Below the pieces are notes generated by a model that was given only the letters and a program-made list of their open reading frames with translations, was not told the origin of the DNA and did no database searches. A stretch of 64,000 nucleotides of DNA, taken from assembly GCA_947502265.1 (NCBI GenBank), contig CANMZB010000017.1:1-64000 (forward strand). The letters run 5' to 3'. The translations under genes were made by a program, and so were the position numbers. This document shows positions 57,136 to 64,000 of this stretch, piece after piece (the first letter of the stretch is position 1; every line of letters starts with the position of its first letter). The stretch comes from an uncultured Sulfitobacter sp. Lineage in GTDB: Bacteria > Pseudomonadota > Alphaproteobacteria > Rhodobacterales > Rhodobacteraceae.

Positions 57136-58602
57136 ATGTCTTTCACCCTCGCCATCGTGGGGCGCCCCAATGTGGGCAAGTCCACGCTGTTCAACCGCCT
57201 TGTAGGCAAACGCCTTGCGCTGGTCGATGACCAGCCCGGTGTCACGCGCGATTTGCGCGAGGGGGCCGCGCGTCTGGCCGATCTGCGCTTTACCGTGATT
57301 GACACGGCGGGCCTTGAAGAAGTGACCGACGACAGCTTGCAAGGCCGCATGCGCCGCCTGACCGAGCGCGCGGTTGATATGGCGGACATCTGCTTGTTCA
57401 TGGTGGATGCGCGCGTGGGCATCACGCCCTCCGATCTGGTGTTCGCCGATATCCTGCGCAAACGGTCCGCCCATGTGATTCTTGTCGCGAACAAGGCCGA
57501 AGGGGCTGCGGCGGATGCGGGCGTGATCGAGGCCTACAGCCTTGGCCTTGGCGAACCGATCCGCATGTCCGCCGAGCACGGTGAAGGCCTTAACGATCTT
57601 TACTCGCATCTGATGCCGTTGGCTGATGATTTTGCCGAGCGTGCGGTTGATGACGCGCCCGAGGTCGACGTTGATCTCGACGACGAAGACGGCGAAGAAA
57701 TTACTGTGCGGGTGCCGACCCGCGCGCGGCCTTTGCAGGTGGCGGTGGTGGGACGGCCCAATGCGGGTAAATCCACGCTGATCAACCAGATTTTGAAAGA
57801 AGACCGTCTGCTTACCGGACCCGAAGCGGGGATCACCCGTGATGCGATCTCGCTTATAACCGAGTGGGACGATGTGCCGATGCGCATCTTTGACACCGCC
57901 GGAATGCGTAAAAAGGCCAAAGTACAGGAAAAGCTGGAAAAGCTCAGCGTCAGCGATGGCCTGCGCGCGGTGAAGTTTGCCGAAGTTGTGGTGGTGCTGC
58001 TGGACGCGGAAATCCCGTTTGAACAGCAAGACCTGCGCATCGCCGATCTGGCCGAGCGGGAAGGCCGGGCCGTGGTTGTCGCGGTCAATAAATGGGACAT
58101 CGAGGACGACCGTCAGGCCAAGCTCAAGGCGCTGAAAGAAAGCTTTGAGCGGTTGTTGCCGCAGTTGCGCGGTGCGCCGCTGATCACCGTTTCAGCCAAG
58201 ACGGGCAGGGGCCTTGACCGGTTGCATCAGGCGATCATGCGCGCCTATGAGGTGTGGAACAGCCGCATCACAACAGCGCAGCTTAACCGCTGGCTGTCGG
58301 GCATGATGGAGGCGCACCCGCCCCCCGCGCCGCAGGGCAAGCGGATCAAGATGCGCTATATGACCCAGGCCAAAACACGGCCCCCCGGATTTGTTGTTAT
58401 GTGTAGCCACCCCGATAAAGTGCCGGACAGCTATAGTCGCTATCTGGTCAATGGGTTGCGGGTGGACTTCGACATGCCCGGCACCCCGATCCGGCTGTGG
58501 ATGCGGGGACAGTCGGACGCGAACCCCTATAAGGGGCGCAAGAAAGCACCGCCGTCAAAGCTGCGCAAACACACAGCCTCCGGCGGGCGTCGGAAAGATT
58601 GA
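57136..58602 (+). CDS. der: Ribosome biogenesis GTPase Der (EngA)
   Basis: 488 residues with two tandem GTPase domains: [12 protein letters not shown] (about residues 8-19), DTAGLEE and NKAEG in the first; [13 protein letters not shown] (near 206), DTAGMRKK and NKWD in the second; a C-terminal KH-like domain (about 375-475) and a basic tail. Between the G domains lies an acidic linker ([11 protein letters not shown]). It acts in 50S maturation. ATG at 57136 is the natural start. Confidence 0.95.
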   Translation: MSFTLAIVGRPNVGKSTLFNRLVGKRLALVDDQPGVTRDLREGAARLADLRFTVIDTAGLEEVTDDSLQGRMRRLTERAVDMADICLFMVDARVGITPSDLVFADILRKRSAHVILVANKAEGAAADAGVIEAYSLGLGEPIRMSAEHGEGLNDLYSHLMPLADDFAERAVDDAPEVDVDLDDEDGEEITVRVPTRARPLQVAVVGRPNAGKSTLINQILKEDRLLTGPEAGITRDAISLITEWDDVPMRIFDTAGMRKKAKVQEKLEKLSVSDGLRAVKFAEVVVVLLDAEIPFEQQDLRIADLAEREGRAVVVAVNKWDIEDDRQAKLKALKESFERLLPQLRGAPLITVSAKTGRGLDRLHQAIMRAYEVWNSRITTAQLNRWLSGMMEAHPPPAPQGKRIKMRYMTQAKTRPPGFVVMCSHPDKVPDSYSRYLVNGLRVDFDMPGTPIRLWMRGQSDANPYKGRKKAPPSKLRKHTASGGRRKD

Positions 58603-58603
58603 T

Positions 58604-58643
58604 TTGAACGCCGGAGCTTTGATGCAAGCTCCGGCGCGTTCAA
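58604..58643. terminator. Bidirectional hairpin between der and the TspO-like gene
   Basis: TTGAACG-CCGGAGCTT (58604-58619) and AAGCTCCGG-N2-CGTTCAA (58626-58643, with a 2-base bulge), between convergent genes. It even includes the stop of the minus-strand gene. No U tract. Confidence 0.6.
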
Positions 58644-59350
58644 CCTGCCGCGCGCCACGCGCGATAGGTCGGAAGCACCATAGCCAGCGCACCACCAGCG
58701 GCCAGCGCCGCAACCGTGACGTTCTGGTTCAGATTTGCGACGACGATACCAACCAGTGCCCAGATCACCGCAATGCCATAGGCGGGCGCGCGTTTCAGTT
58801 GGTTTTGGACGCCGGAGGCGATGACCAGCGCCAGAAACGTGAAGACAATCGCCGCCGTATTTTGATCCAGCATTCCGTAACCTGCTGCCAACAGGCCCAG
58901 TGATACGCAGGAGGCTGCCGTCAGCCAGCCCGCGTAGAGACCCACCGGCAATGCGGCGAACCAGCGATCCTGCACAGGGCTGCGAAAAAGCGCCACCAGT
59001 GCCGTAATCAGCATCGCCCAGATCAGAACGCTGGCCCAGACGGGACTGGCGTTTGCGACTGCCAACCAGATTGTCCCGACCGCCAGAGACGGTACCAACG
59101 CCGCGCGCATCGCGTGCCAATCCCCGCTATCGCGGCGCTTCCAAAGCCCGAATCCCAAGCCGAGCACCAGCCAGACATAGATGATTCCCCAGATCGCAAA
59201 GGCATACCCCGCAGGCTGCACCGGCGGATTGTTCTGCGGCACGGGGAATTGATCGGGGTCAAAACCGCCAAAGTTTGGCACCAGCATGGGCGAAAGCGCG
59301 AAGAAAATCGCGAGGATAAAGGTGGTGATGGCGGTTGCTGTGCGTGACAT
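58640..59350 (-). CDS. TspO/MBR-like tryptophan-rich membrane protein
   Basis: 236 residues with six to seven hydrophobic helices and many Trp residues. PAGYAFAIWGIIYVWLVLGLG (about residues 46-66) is reminiscent of the Trp-rich TspO helix with the Pro-x-x-x-Ala-Phe-x-x-W-x-x-I-Y pattern. It is longer than ordinary TspO (about 160), as in the group annotated tryptophan-rich sensory protein. ATG at 59350 precedes MSRTATAITTFILAIF; the longer upstream frame is a shadow. Ligand unknown. Confidence 0.65.
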   Translation of the reverse strand: MSRTATAITTFILAIFFALSPMLVPNFGGFDPDQFPVPQNNPPVQPAGYAFAIWGIIYVWLVLGLGFGLWKRRDSGDWHAMRAALVPSLAVGTIWLAVANASPVWASVLIWAMLITALVALFRSPVQDRWFAALPVGLYAGWLTAASCVSLGLLAAGYGMLDQNTAAIVFTFLALVIASGVQNQLKRAPAYGIAVIWALVGIVVANLNQNVTVAALAAGGALAMVLPTYRAWRAAG

Positions 59351-59431
59351 TCCGGACTTTCTGTTGAAACCTTGCAGACGCAAAGCGCCCGCACTAGCTT
59401 TACCCATGTATAAGAAAAAGGACATTTGCCA

Positions 59432-60625
59432 ATGGCACGTATAGCAATTTTTTGCGACGGCACATGGAATAGTCCGACCATGGATCAACCGACCCACGTT
59501 GCGCGCCTGTTTGAAAAGACGCCGCAATCGAACGCACAACGCACGCATTATTTCGAAGGCGTCGGCGCAGAGGCGAAAGACGCGGGCTTTTTCCGGCGCA
59601 CGTTGATGAAGATCGGCGGCGGGGCGTTCGGCTGGGGGCTGAACGAGAACATCAAAAAAGCCTACGCCGCGCTTTGTGATGCCTATGAGCCGGGCGACGA
59701 GATATTCATGTTCGGTTTCTCGCGCGGCGCCTACACGGCGCGCTCGCTTGCGGGCATGGTGCGCAAATGTGGTATTCTGGCAGATCCAAGCCCTGCGCAG
59801 GTGGACAAGGCGTTCCGTCTTTATCGCCGTCCTGGACCGGAGAATCACCCTGATGCGTTGCACATCCTGGCCGAGCGCCGCCGTCTGTCGCCGCGCTTTG
59901 CCACCTCGCGCGCGGATATGACGTGGCGTGAGGTAACTCCCTGGAAAGATGATCCTAACCGGATGCACCGCGTTCAGATTTCATATCTGGGCATTTGGGA
60001 TACGGTGGGCGCGCTTGGTATTCCCGCGCCGCTGGTTGGCCCCATCGCATCGCTGTGGAACCGTAAATACCGCTTTCACGACACCCTGCTCAGCTCACTT
60101 GTTCTATCCGCGCGCCATGCGGTGGGGCTGGACGAGCGGCGGGTGTTCTACCGGCCCGCTCTTTGGGACAATCTTGAGGCGTCGCGCGATGACGAGGGGT
60201 TGAACAAGGGGGACCGCACCGCGATGCGCCCTTACCAACAGGTCTGGTTTACCGGCACCCACGCTATTGTCGGTGGCTCCGCTATCAAGGCGCGCAAACT
60301 GACGGGTCAGACGCTGGCATGGATCGCGCAAGGGGCGGCGGAGGCGGGGCTACAGATTGAAATGGACGATCTGCTGGATGTCGTCGGTGATCCGCTGGCG
60401 GACAGTCATACGCTCAACACGCCGCCGTGGATTTACACGGTTGCCGGTAATCTGCTGCGTTGGCGCAAGGGGCCGGGGCACCCGATTGATCTGCACGGCA
60501 GCGCGCTCGAACGGGTGGAGGGGCGGCGTGACTACCGGCCGCGTTCGCTCAAAAGCTTGCGGCCGGAGTTGTTTGGCGAGCCGCCCGTGGGCGTGCAGAT
60601 CAAGCGTCCCGAACCGGGGCGCTGA
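59432..60625 (+). CDS. DUF2235 alpha/beta-hydrolase-like protein
   Basis: 397 residues. IAIFCDGTWNSPT (about residues 4-16) and MFGFSRGAYTARSLAGMV (about 93-110), the Gly-Phe-Ser-Arg-Gly nucleophile elbow of the family, and LGIWDTVGALG with a conserved Asp. Members include phospholipase effectors of type VI secretion (Tle1-like), but many are stand-alone housekeeping-like proteins. No secretion genes are nearby, so the effector role is not supported here. AAAGGA precedes ATG at 59432. It ends three bases before the serS stop on the other strand. Confidence 0.8.
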   Translation: MARIAIFCDGTWNSPTMDQPTHVARLFEKTPQSNAQRTHYFEGVGAEAKDAGFFRRTLMKIGGGAFGWGLNENIKKAYAALCDAYEPGDEIFMFGFSRGAYTARSLAGMVRKCGILADPSPAQVDKAFRLYRRPGPENHPDALHILAERRRLSPRFATSRADMTWREVTPWKDDPNRMHRVQISYLGIWDTVGALGIPAPLVGPIASLWNRKYRFHDTLLSSLVLSARHAVGLDERRVFYRPALWDNLEASRDDEGLNKGDRTAMRPYQQVWFTGTHAIVGGSAIKARKLTGQTLAWIAQGAAEAGLQIEMDDLLDVVGDPLADSHTLNTPPWIYTVAGNLLRWRKGPGHPIDLHGSALERVEGRRDYRPRSLKSLRPELFGEPPVGVQIKRPEPGR

Positions 60626-60628
60626 GCT

Positions 60629-61921
60629 TCAGACCAGCGTGCCGTCCGCGCCCAACGTGGTTTTGCCACCCAGATAAGGGGCCAGTACCTCGGGCAGGCG
60701 CACCGATCCATCCTCCTGCTGGCCATTCTCCAGCACAGCAATCAAACAACGTCCCACAGCAAGGCCGGAGCCGTTGAGCGTGTGCACGAACTGTGGCTTG
60801 CCACCGCCTTCGGGCTTGAACCGTGCGTTCATCCGGCGGGCCTGAAAATCACCTGTGGTCGAAACCGAACTGATCTCGCGGTAGGCGTTTTGACCAGGCA
60901 ACCACGCTTCGATGTCATAGGTGCGCTGCGCGCCAAATCCCATATCGCCGGTGCACAGGATGAGCGTGCGATAAGGCACGCCGAGTTTCTCCAATATCCC
61001 CTCGGCACAGCCGAGCATGCGCTTTTGCTCTGCGTCCGATGCGTCGGGAAGGGTGATCGACACCATCTCCACCTTCTCGAACTGGTGCTGGCGCAGCATG
61101 CCTGAGGTGTCGCGCCCCGCTGATCCTGCTTCGGAGCGAAAGCACAGCGTATGCGCCGTCATCCGGCGGGGCAGGTCGGCGGCTTCCAGCGTCTCGCCTG
61201 CAACCGTATAGGTCAGCGGCACTTCGGAGGTCGGCACCAGCCACATGCCCTCTTCGGTGCGATAGCTGTCGTCGCCGAATTTCGGCAGCTTGTCGGTGCC
61301 GTACATCGCCTCGTCGCGCACCAGCACGGGGCAATTGACCTCGGTCAGGCCGTTTTCGTCCACATGTGTATCCAGCATGAACTGCGCCAGCGCGCGGTGA
61401 ATGCGCGCCACGCCGCGTTTGAGCATGACAAACCGCGCGCCGGAGGTTTTGGCCGCCGTCTCGAAATCCATCGACGCAGCAACGCCTTCGATGTCAAAAT
61501 GCTCGCGCGCGGCAAAGGTAAGCTCGGGCACATCACCCCAGCGCTTTACCTCGACGTTGTCGTTCTCGTCCGCGCCGTCGGGCACATCGTCGGCCGGCGT
61601 GTTGGGGACGCGGGCCAGCATATCAATCAGTTTTGCATCCAGTTCCTTGGCCTGCGTCTGCATGGTAGCGACTTCGGATTTCTTCTCTGACACAAGCGCG
61701 CGCAGCCGCTCGAATTCGGTCTCGTCACCCGAGGCTTTGGCAGCACCCACCAGTTTGGACGCTGCGTTTTGGTCGGCCTGCGCCGCATCCGCCGCCTGAA
61801 TCATGGCGCGTCGTGCCGTGTCGAGTTCAAGAACGCTGGCGGACAAGGGCGCATCCCCGCGCCGGGCAAGGGCTGCGTCGAAAGCTTGCGGATTGTCGCG
61901 GATGGCGCGGATGTCGTGCAT
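60629..61921 (-). CDS. serS: Seryl-tRNA synthetase
   Basis: 430 residues. The N-terminal coiled-coil arm (about residues 30-105) binds tRNA-Ser; the class II core has [20 protein letters not shown], motif 2 [24 protein letters not shown] (read in pieces) and motif 3 [16 protein letters not shown] (near 385). Start [18 protein letters not shown] is the family N-terminus; the frame upstream to 62158 is not protein-like. The gap 61922-62156 upstream holds no gene. Confidence 0.95.
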   Translation of the reverse strand: MHDIRAIRDNPQAFDAALARRGDAPLSASVLELDTARRAMIQAADAAQADQNAASKLVGAAKASGDETEFERLRALVSEKKSEVATMQTQAKELDAKLIDMLARVPNTPADDVPDGADENDNVEVKRWGDVPELTFAAREHFDIEGVAASMDFETAAKTSGARFVMLKRGVARIHRALAQFMLDTHVDENGLTEVNCPVLVRDEAMYGTDKLPKFGDDSYRTEEGMWLVPTSEVPLTYTVAGETLEAADLPRRMTAHTLCFRSEAGSAGRDTSGMLRQHQFEKVEMVSITLPDASDAEQKRMLGCAEGILEKLGVPYRTLILCTGDMGFGAQRTYDIEAWLPGQNAYREISSVSTTGDFQARRMNARFKPEGGGKPQFVHTLNGSGLAVGRCLIAVLENGQQEDGSVRLPEVLAPYLGGKTTLGADGTLV

Positions 61922-62156
61922 GGGATGAGTCCTTTGTCGGATGAATCGTCTGTCCCGCCTTATCGCCCATTCTGCGCGTGAGGAATAGTAGGTGCTGCGA
62001 AAAGCACCCTTGGAGAAAATCGTGCGTCTGTGGGTCGTCGCCCCCGCGAAAGCGGGCTTTGCACCTTGCACCTGATCTTTCGCGCGCATAGGTTCTGCGA
62101 CAATCGCGGGGCCGCTGGCCACCGCCTCAAGCAACACACCAAAAAAGGACCCGCCC

Positions 62157-62435
62157 ATGTCTGGTATTCAGCAATTCATTCCTCTGATCCTGATCTTCGG
62201 GATCATGTATTTCCTGCTGATCCGTCCGCAGCAGAAAAAGGCAAAGGATCATCAGGCGATGGTTCAGGCGCTGCGCCGTGGCGATCAGGTCATCACACAG
62301 GGCGGGATCTTTGGCAAAGTCGTCAAAGTTAAAGATGACGGCGAGCTGGAAGTCGAGATTGCGGATGGCGTGAAGATCCGTGTGGTGCAAAGCACCATTG
62401 CGACCGTTGTCAGCAAGACCGAACCGGCAAAATAA
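62157..62435 (+). CDS. yajC: Preprotein translocase subunit YajC
   Basis: 92 residues. A membrane helix ([22 protein letters not shown], about residues 6-27) and the conserved [19 protein letters not shown] followed by a [19 protein letters not shown] strand pair. YajC associates with SecDF. GGAC precedes ATG at 62157. It is the first gene of the yajC-secD pair. Confidence 0.93.
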   Translation: MSGIQQFIPLILIFGIMYFLLIRPQQKKAKDHQAMVQALRRGDQVITQGGIFGKVVKVKDDGELEVEIADGVKIRVVQSTIATVVSKTEPAK

Positions 62436-62471
62436 CCGCGCCTTCCGGGCCGAGACAAGAAGGCGGGCGAT

Positions 62472-64000
62472 ATGCTCCAGATTGATACATGGAAACGTAT
62501 CGCCATCTGGCTGACCTGTGCGGTCGGCATTATGCTGGCGATGCCGAACGCGTTTTATGGCCCCGTAGAAAGCCACAATGACGCGGTCAAAGCGATAGAA
62601 CAGGCGGGATCGACCCCCGAGCTGGAGGAGCAACGCGCGCTCTGGCCGGAATTTTTGCCGAGCGGTCTGGTAAATCTGGGCCTTGATCTGCGCGGTGGCG
62701 CGCATTTGCTGGCCGAGGTGCGGGTACAGGATGTTTATGCCGCGCGCCTTGAGGCGACATGGCCCGAAGTGCGTGATGCGCTGCGCGGGCTGACGCCCGT
62801 GCGCCGTCAGGAAGCGGCACAAGGCGAGCTGAAAGTGCGCCTGAACGACCCCGAAAAGATGGCAGAGGCGCTGACAATCGTGCGCGCACTGGCACGGCCG
62901 GTGCAAACACTGAGCGGTGCTGGCGCCAACGATCTTGATATCTCGGGGGATAGCGGCGTAATTACCGTGGTACTGTCGGATGCGGAAAAATCCGCCACCG
63001 ACGAACGCACCATGCAGCAATCACTGGAAATCATCCGCCGCCGGATTGACGAGGTCGGCACCCGCGAGCCGACTATCCAGCGTCAGGGGTCGGATCGTAT
63101 TCTCATTCAGGTGCCCGGCATCGGTTCTGCCGCCGAGTTGAAGGAAATCATCGGCACCACGGCGCAGTTGACCTTTAATCCGGTTGTGCGCCAGACGACG
63201 GACAGCACCGACAACGCAGGCATCGGCAACAGCACGGTGCCATCGCTGGACGAACCGGGTGTTTTTTATATCATCGAAACTGCGCCGGTCGTGACCGGTG
63301 AGGAACTTGTCGATGCGCAGCCCTCGTTCGACCAGAACGGCGGGCCTGCAGTCAGCTTCCGGTTCAACACGTCCGGCGCGCGGAAATTCGGCGATTATAC
63401 GGCGGAAAACATCGGCTCTCCTTTTGCCATCGTGCTGGATGACGAAGTAATCAGCGCCCCGCGCATCCAAAGCCACATTCCCGGCGGCTCCGGCATCATC
63501 ACCGGTAACTTCTCGGTCGAGGAATCGACACGGCTTTCGGTACTTTTGCGGGCGGGCGCATTGCCGGCCAAGCTTGATTTCCTCGAAGAGCGTACAATCG
63601 GGCCGGAGTTAGGGCAGGACAGCATCGACGCAGGCAAAATCGCCACCATCGTGGCGTTCGCTGCGGTGCTGTTCTTCATGTGGGCCAGCTATGGTCTGTT
63701 CGGGATTTTCGCCAATATTGCGCTGATCATCAACGTCGCGCTGCTTTTCGGACTACTCAGCCTCATCGGTGCCACGCTGACGCTGCCGGGAATTGCCGGT
63801 ATCGTGCTGACGGTGGGGATGGCAGTGGATGCCAACGTCCTGATTTTCGAACGTATCCGCGAGGAGCTTTTGACCGCAAAAGGCCCGGCGCGCGCCATCG
63901 CTCTGGGGTATGAAAAAGCGTTAAGCGCCATTCTGGACGCGAACATCACGACGTTCATCACGGCGGTGATCCTGTTTGCCATGGGGTCGGGGCCGGTGCG
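62472..64000 (+). CDS. secD: Protein translocase subunit SecD, 3' truncated by the window
   Basis: The first ~509 residues of about 550. An N-terminal membrane helix (RIAIWLTCAVGIMLAMPNAF) precedes LGLDLRGGAHLLAEV, the SecD hallmark, and the P1 periplasmic domain (RIDEVGTREPTIQRQGSDRI, IQVPGI, FNTSGARKFG, AIVLDDEVISAPRI). Membrane helices follow with GIVLTVGMAVDANVLIFERIREE, the other diagnostic motif. SecDF uses the proton gradient to pull secreted proteins. AAGAAGG precedes ATG at 62472. The open frame runs past the window end. Confidence 0.95.
   Translation, partial: MLQIDTWKRIAIWLTCAVGIMLAMPNAFYGPVESHNDAVKAIEQAGSTPELEEQRALWPEFLPSGLVNLGLDLRGGAHLLAEVRVQDVYAARLEATWPEVRDALRGLTPVRRQEAAQGELKVRLNDPEKMAEALTIVRALARPVQTLSGAGANDLDISGDSGVITVVLSDAEKSATDERTMQQSLEIIRRRIDEVGTREPTIQRQGSDRILIQVPGIGSAAELKEIIGTTAQLTFNPVVRQTTDSTDNAGIGNSTVPSLDEPGVFYIIETAPVVTGEELVDAQPSFDQNGGPAVSFRFNTSGARKFGDYTAENIGSPFAIVLDDEVISAPRIQSHIPGGSGIITGNFSVEESTRLSVLLRAGALPAKLDFLEERTIGPELGQDSIDAGKIATIVAFAAVLFFMWASYGLFGIFANIALIINVALLFGLLSLIGATLTLPGIAGIVLTVGMAVDANVLIFERIREELLTAKGPARAIALGYEKALSAILDANITTFITAVILFAMGSGPV

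Noticed and set aside
59432..60625. DUF2235 protein as a type VI secretion effector
   Set aside because: No VgrG, PAAR, Hcp or immunity gene is next to it; its neighbours are housekeeping genes.
61922..62158. N-terminal extension of serS upstream of MHDIR
   Set aside because: The extension has shadow-like composition and all seryl-tRNA synthetases begin at the equivalent of 61921.

Overview
The window looks like one contiguous piece of an alphaproteobacterial chromosome, most likely a marine Rhodobacteraceae (Roseobacter group). The reasons are a complete four-subunit sarcosine oxidase set (soxB, soxD, soxA, soxG), a TmpA/TmpB-type organophosphonate pair, stand-alone ccmI and ruvX, a yfgM-like/bamB/der block, and five promoter-like sites of the alphaproteobacterial general-stress form GGAAC-N16/17-CGTT. 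The genus cannot be fixed from the sequence. No rRNA, tRNA or CRISPR array was seen.

Layout. 1-1.4 kb: the end of a protein with repeated Ig-like units and an SH3 lipo/secreted protein. 1.5-3.4 kb: an orphan integrase tail, then a two-gene unit of a class II glutamine amidotransferase and a poly-gamma-glutamate hydrolase-like protein. 3.8-10.1 kb: a stress/envelope group with two micropeptides, a membrane protein, a PAS-rich hybrid histidine kinase, an MgtC-like protein, a PRC-barrel protein and ExoD. 10.2-17.6 kb: a translationally coupled beta-oxidation operon (acyl-CoA dehydrogenase, thiolase, FadJ-like protein, CoA-transferase). 17.7-22.9 kb: a heme-copper oxidase cluster whose subunit II lacks the CuA ligands (quinol-oxidase type). 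Its subunit I/III gene and its ctaG are each broken by what looks like one missing base in a homopolymer. 23.1-25.4 kb: a scrap-heap of IS110, IS5 and integrase remnants. 26.0-30.4 kb: an oxidoreductase, then LysR / tmpA / tmpB. 30.5-33.2 kb: a second decayed mobile region with an IS3-family element inside an integrase pseudogene, directly beside dusA. 33.2-39 kb: dusA, a TauE-like exporter, DUF1289, ruvX, ccmI. 37.9-43.6 kb: sox genes, interrupted after soxB by an 84-aa membrane protein with its own stress promoter and terminator. 43.8-49.5 kb: sodB, host-attachment protein, LOG-type protein, LysM protein, Atm1-type ABC exporter, DUF302. 49.6-54.7 kb: RND efflux pump. 54.9-64 kb: yfgM-like, bamB, der, a TspO-like protein, a DUF2235 protein, serS, yajC and the start of secD.

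Two themes stand out. First, a dispersed set of stress-type promoters sits in front of small membrane proteins, a PRC-barrel protein, a host-attachment protein and ctaG, so part of this window probably belongs to one general-stress regulon. Second, the lesions are concentrated: housekeeping and catabolic genes are all open, while the oxidase cluster and the two mobile-element islands carry many frameshifts. That pattern argues more for local gene decay (or slippage-prone switching) than for a uniformly poor sequence, although single-base errors in the oxidase genes cannot be excluded from the sequence alone.
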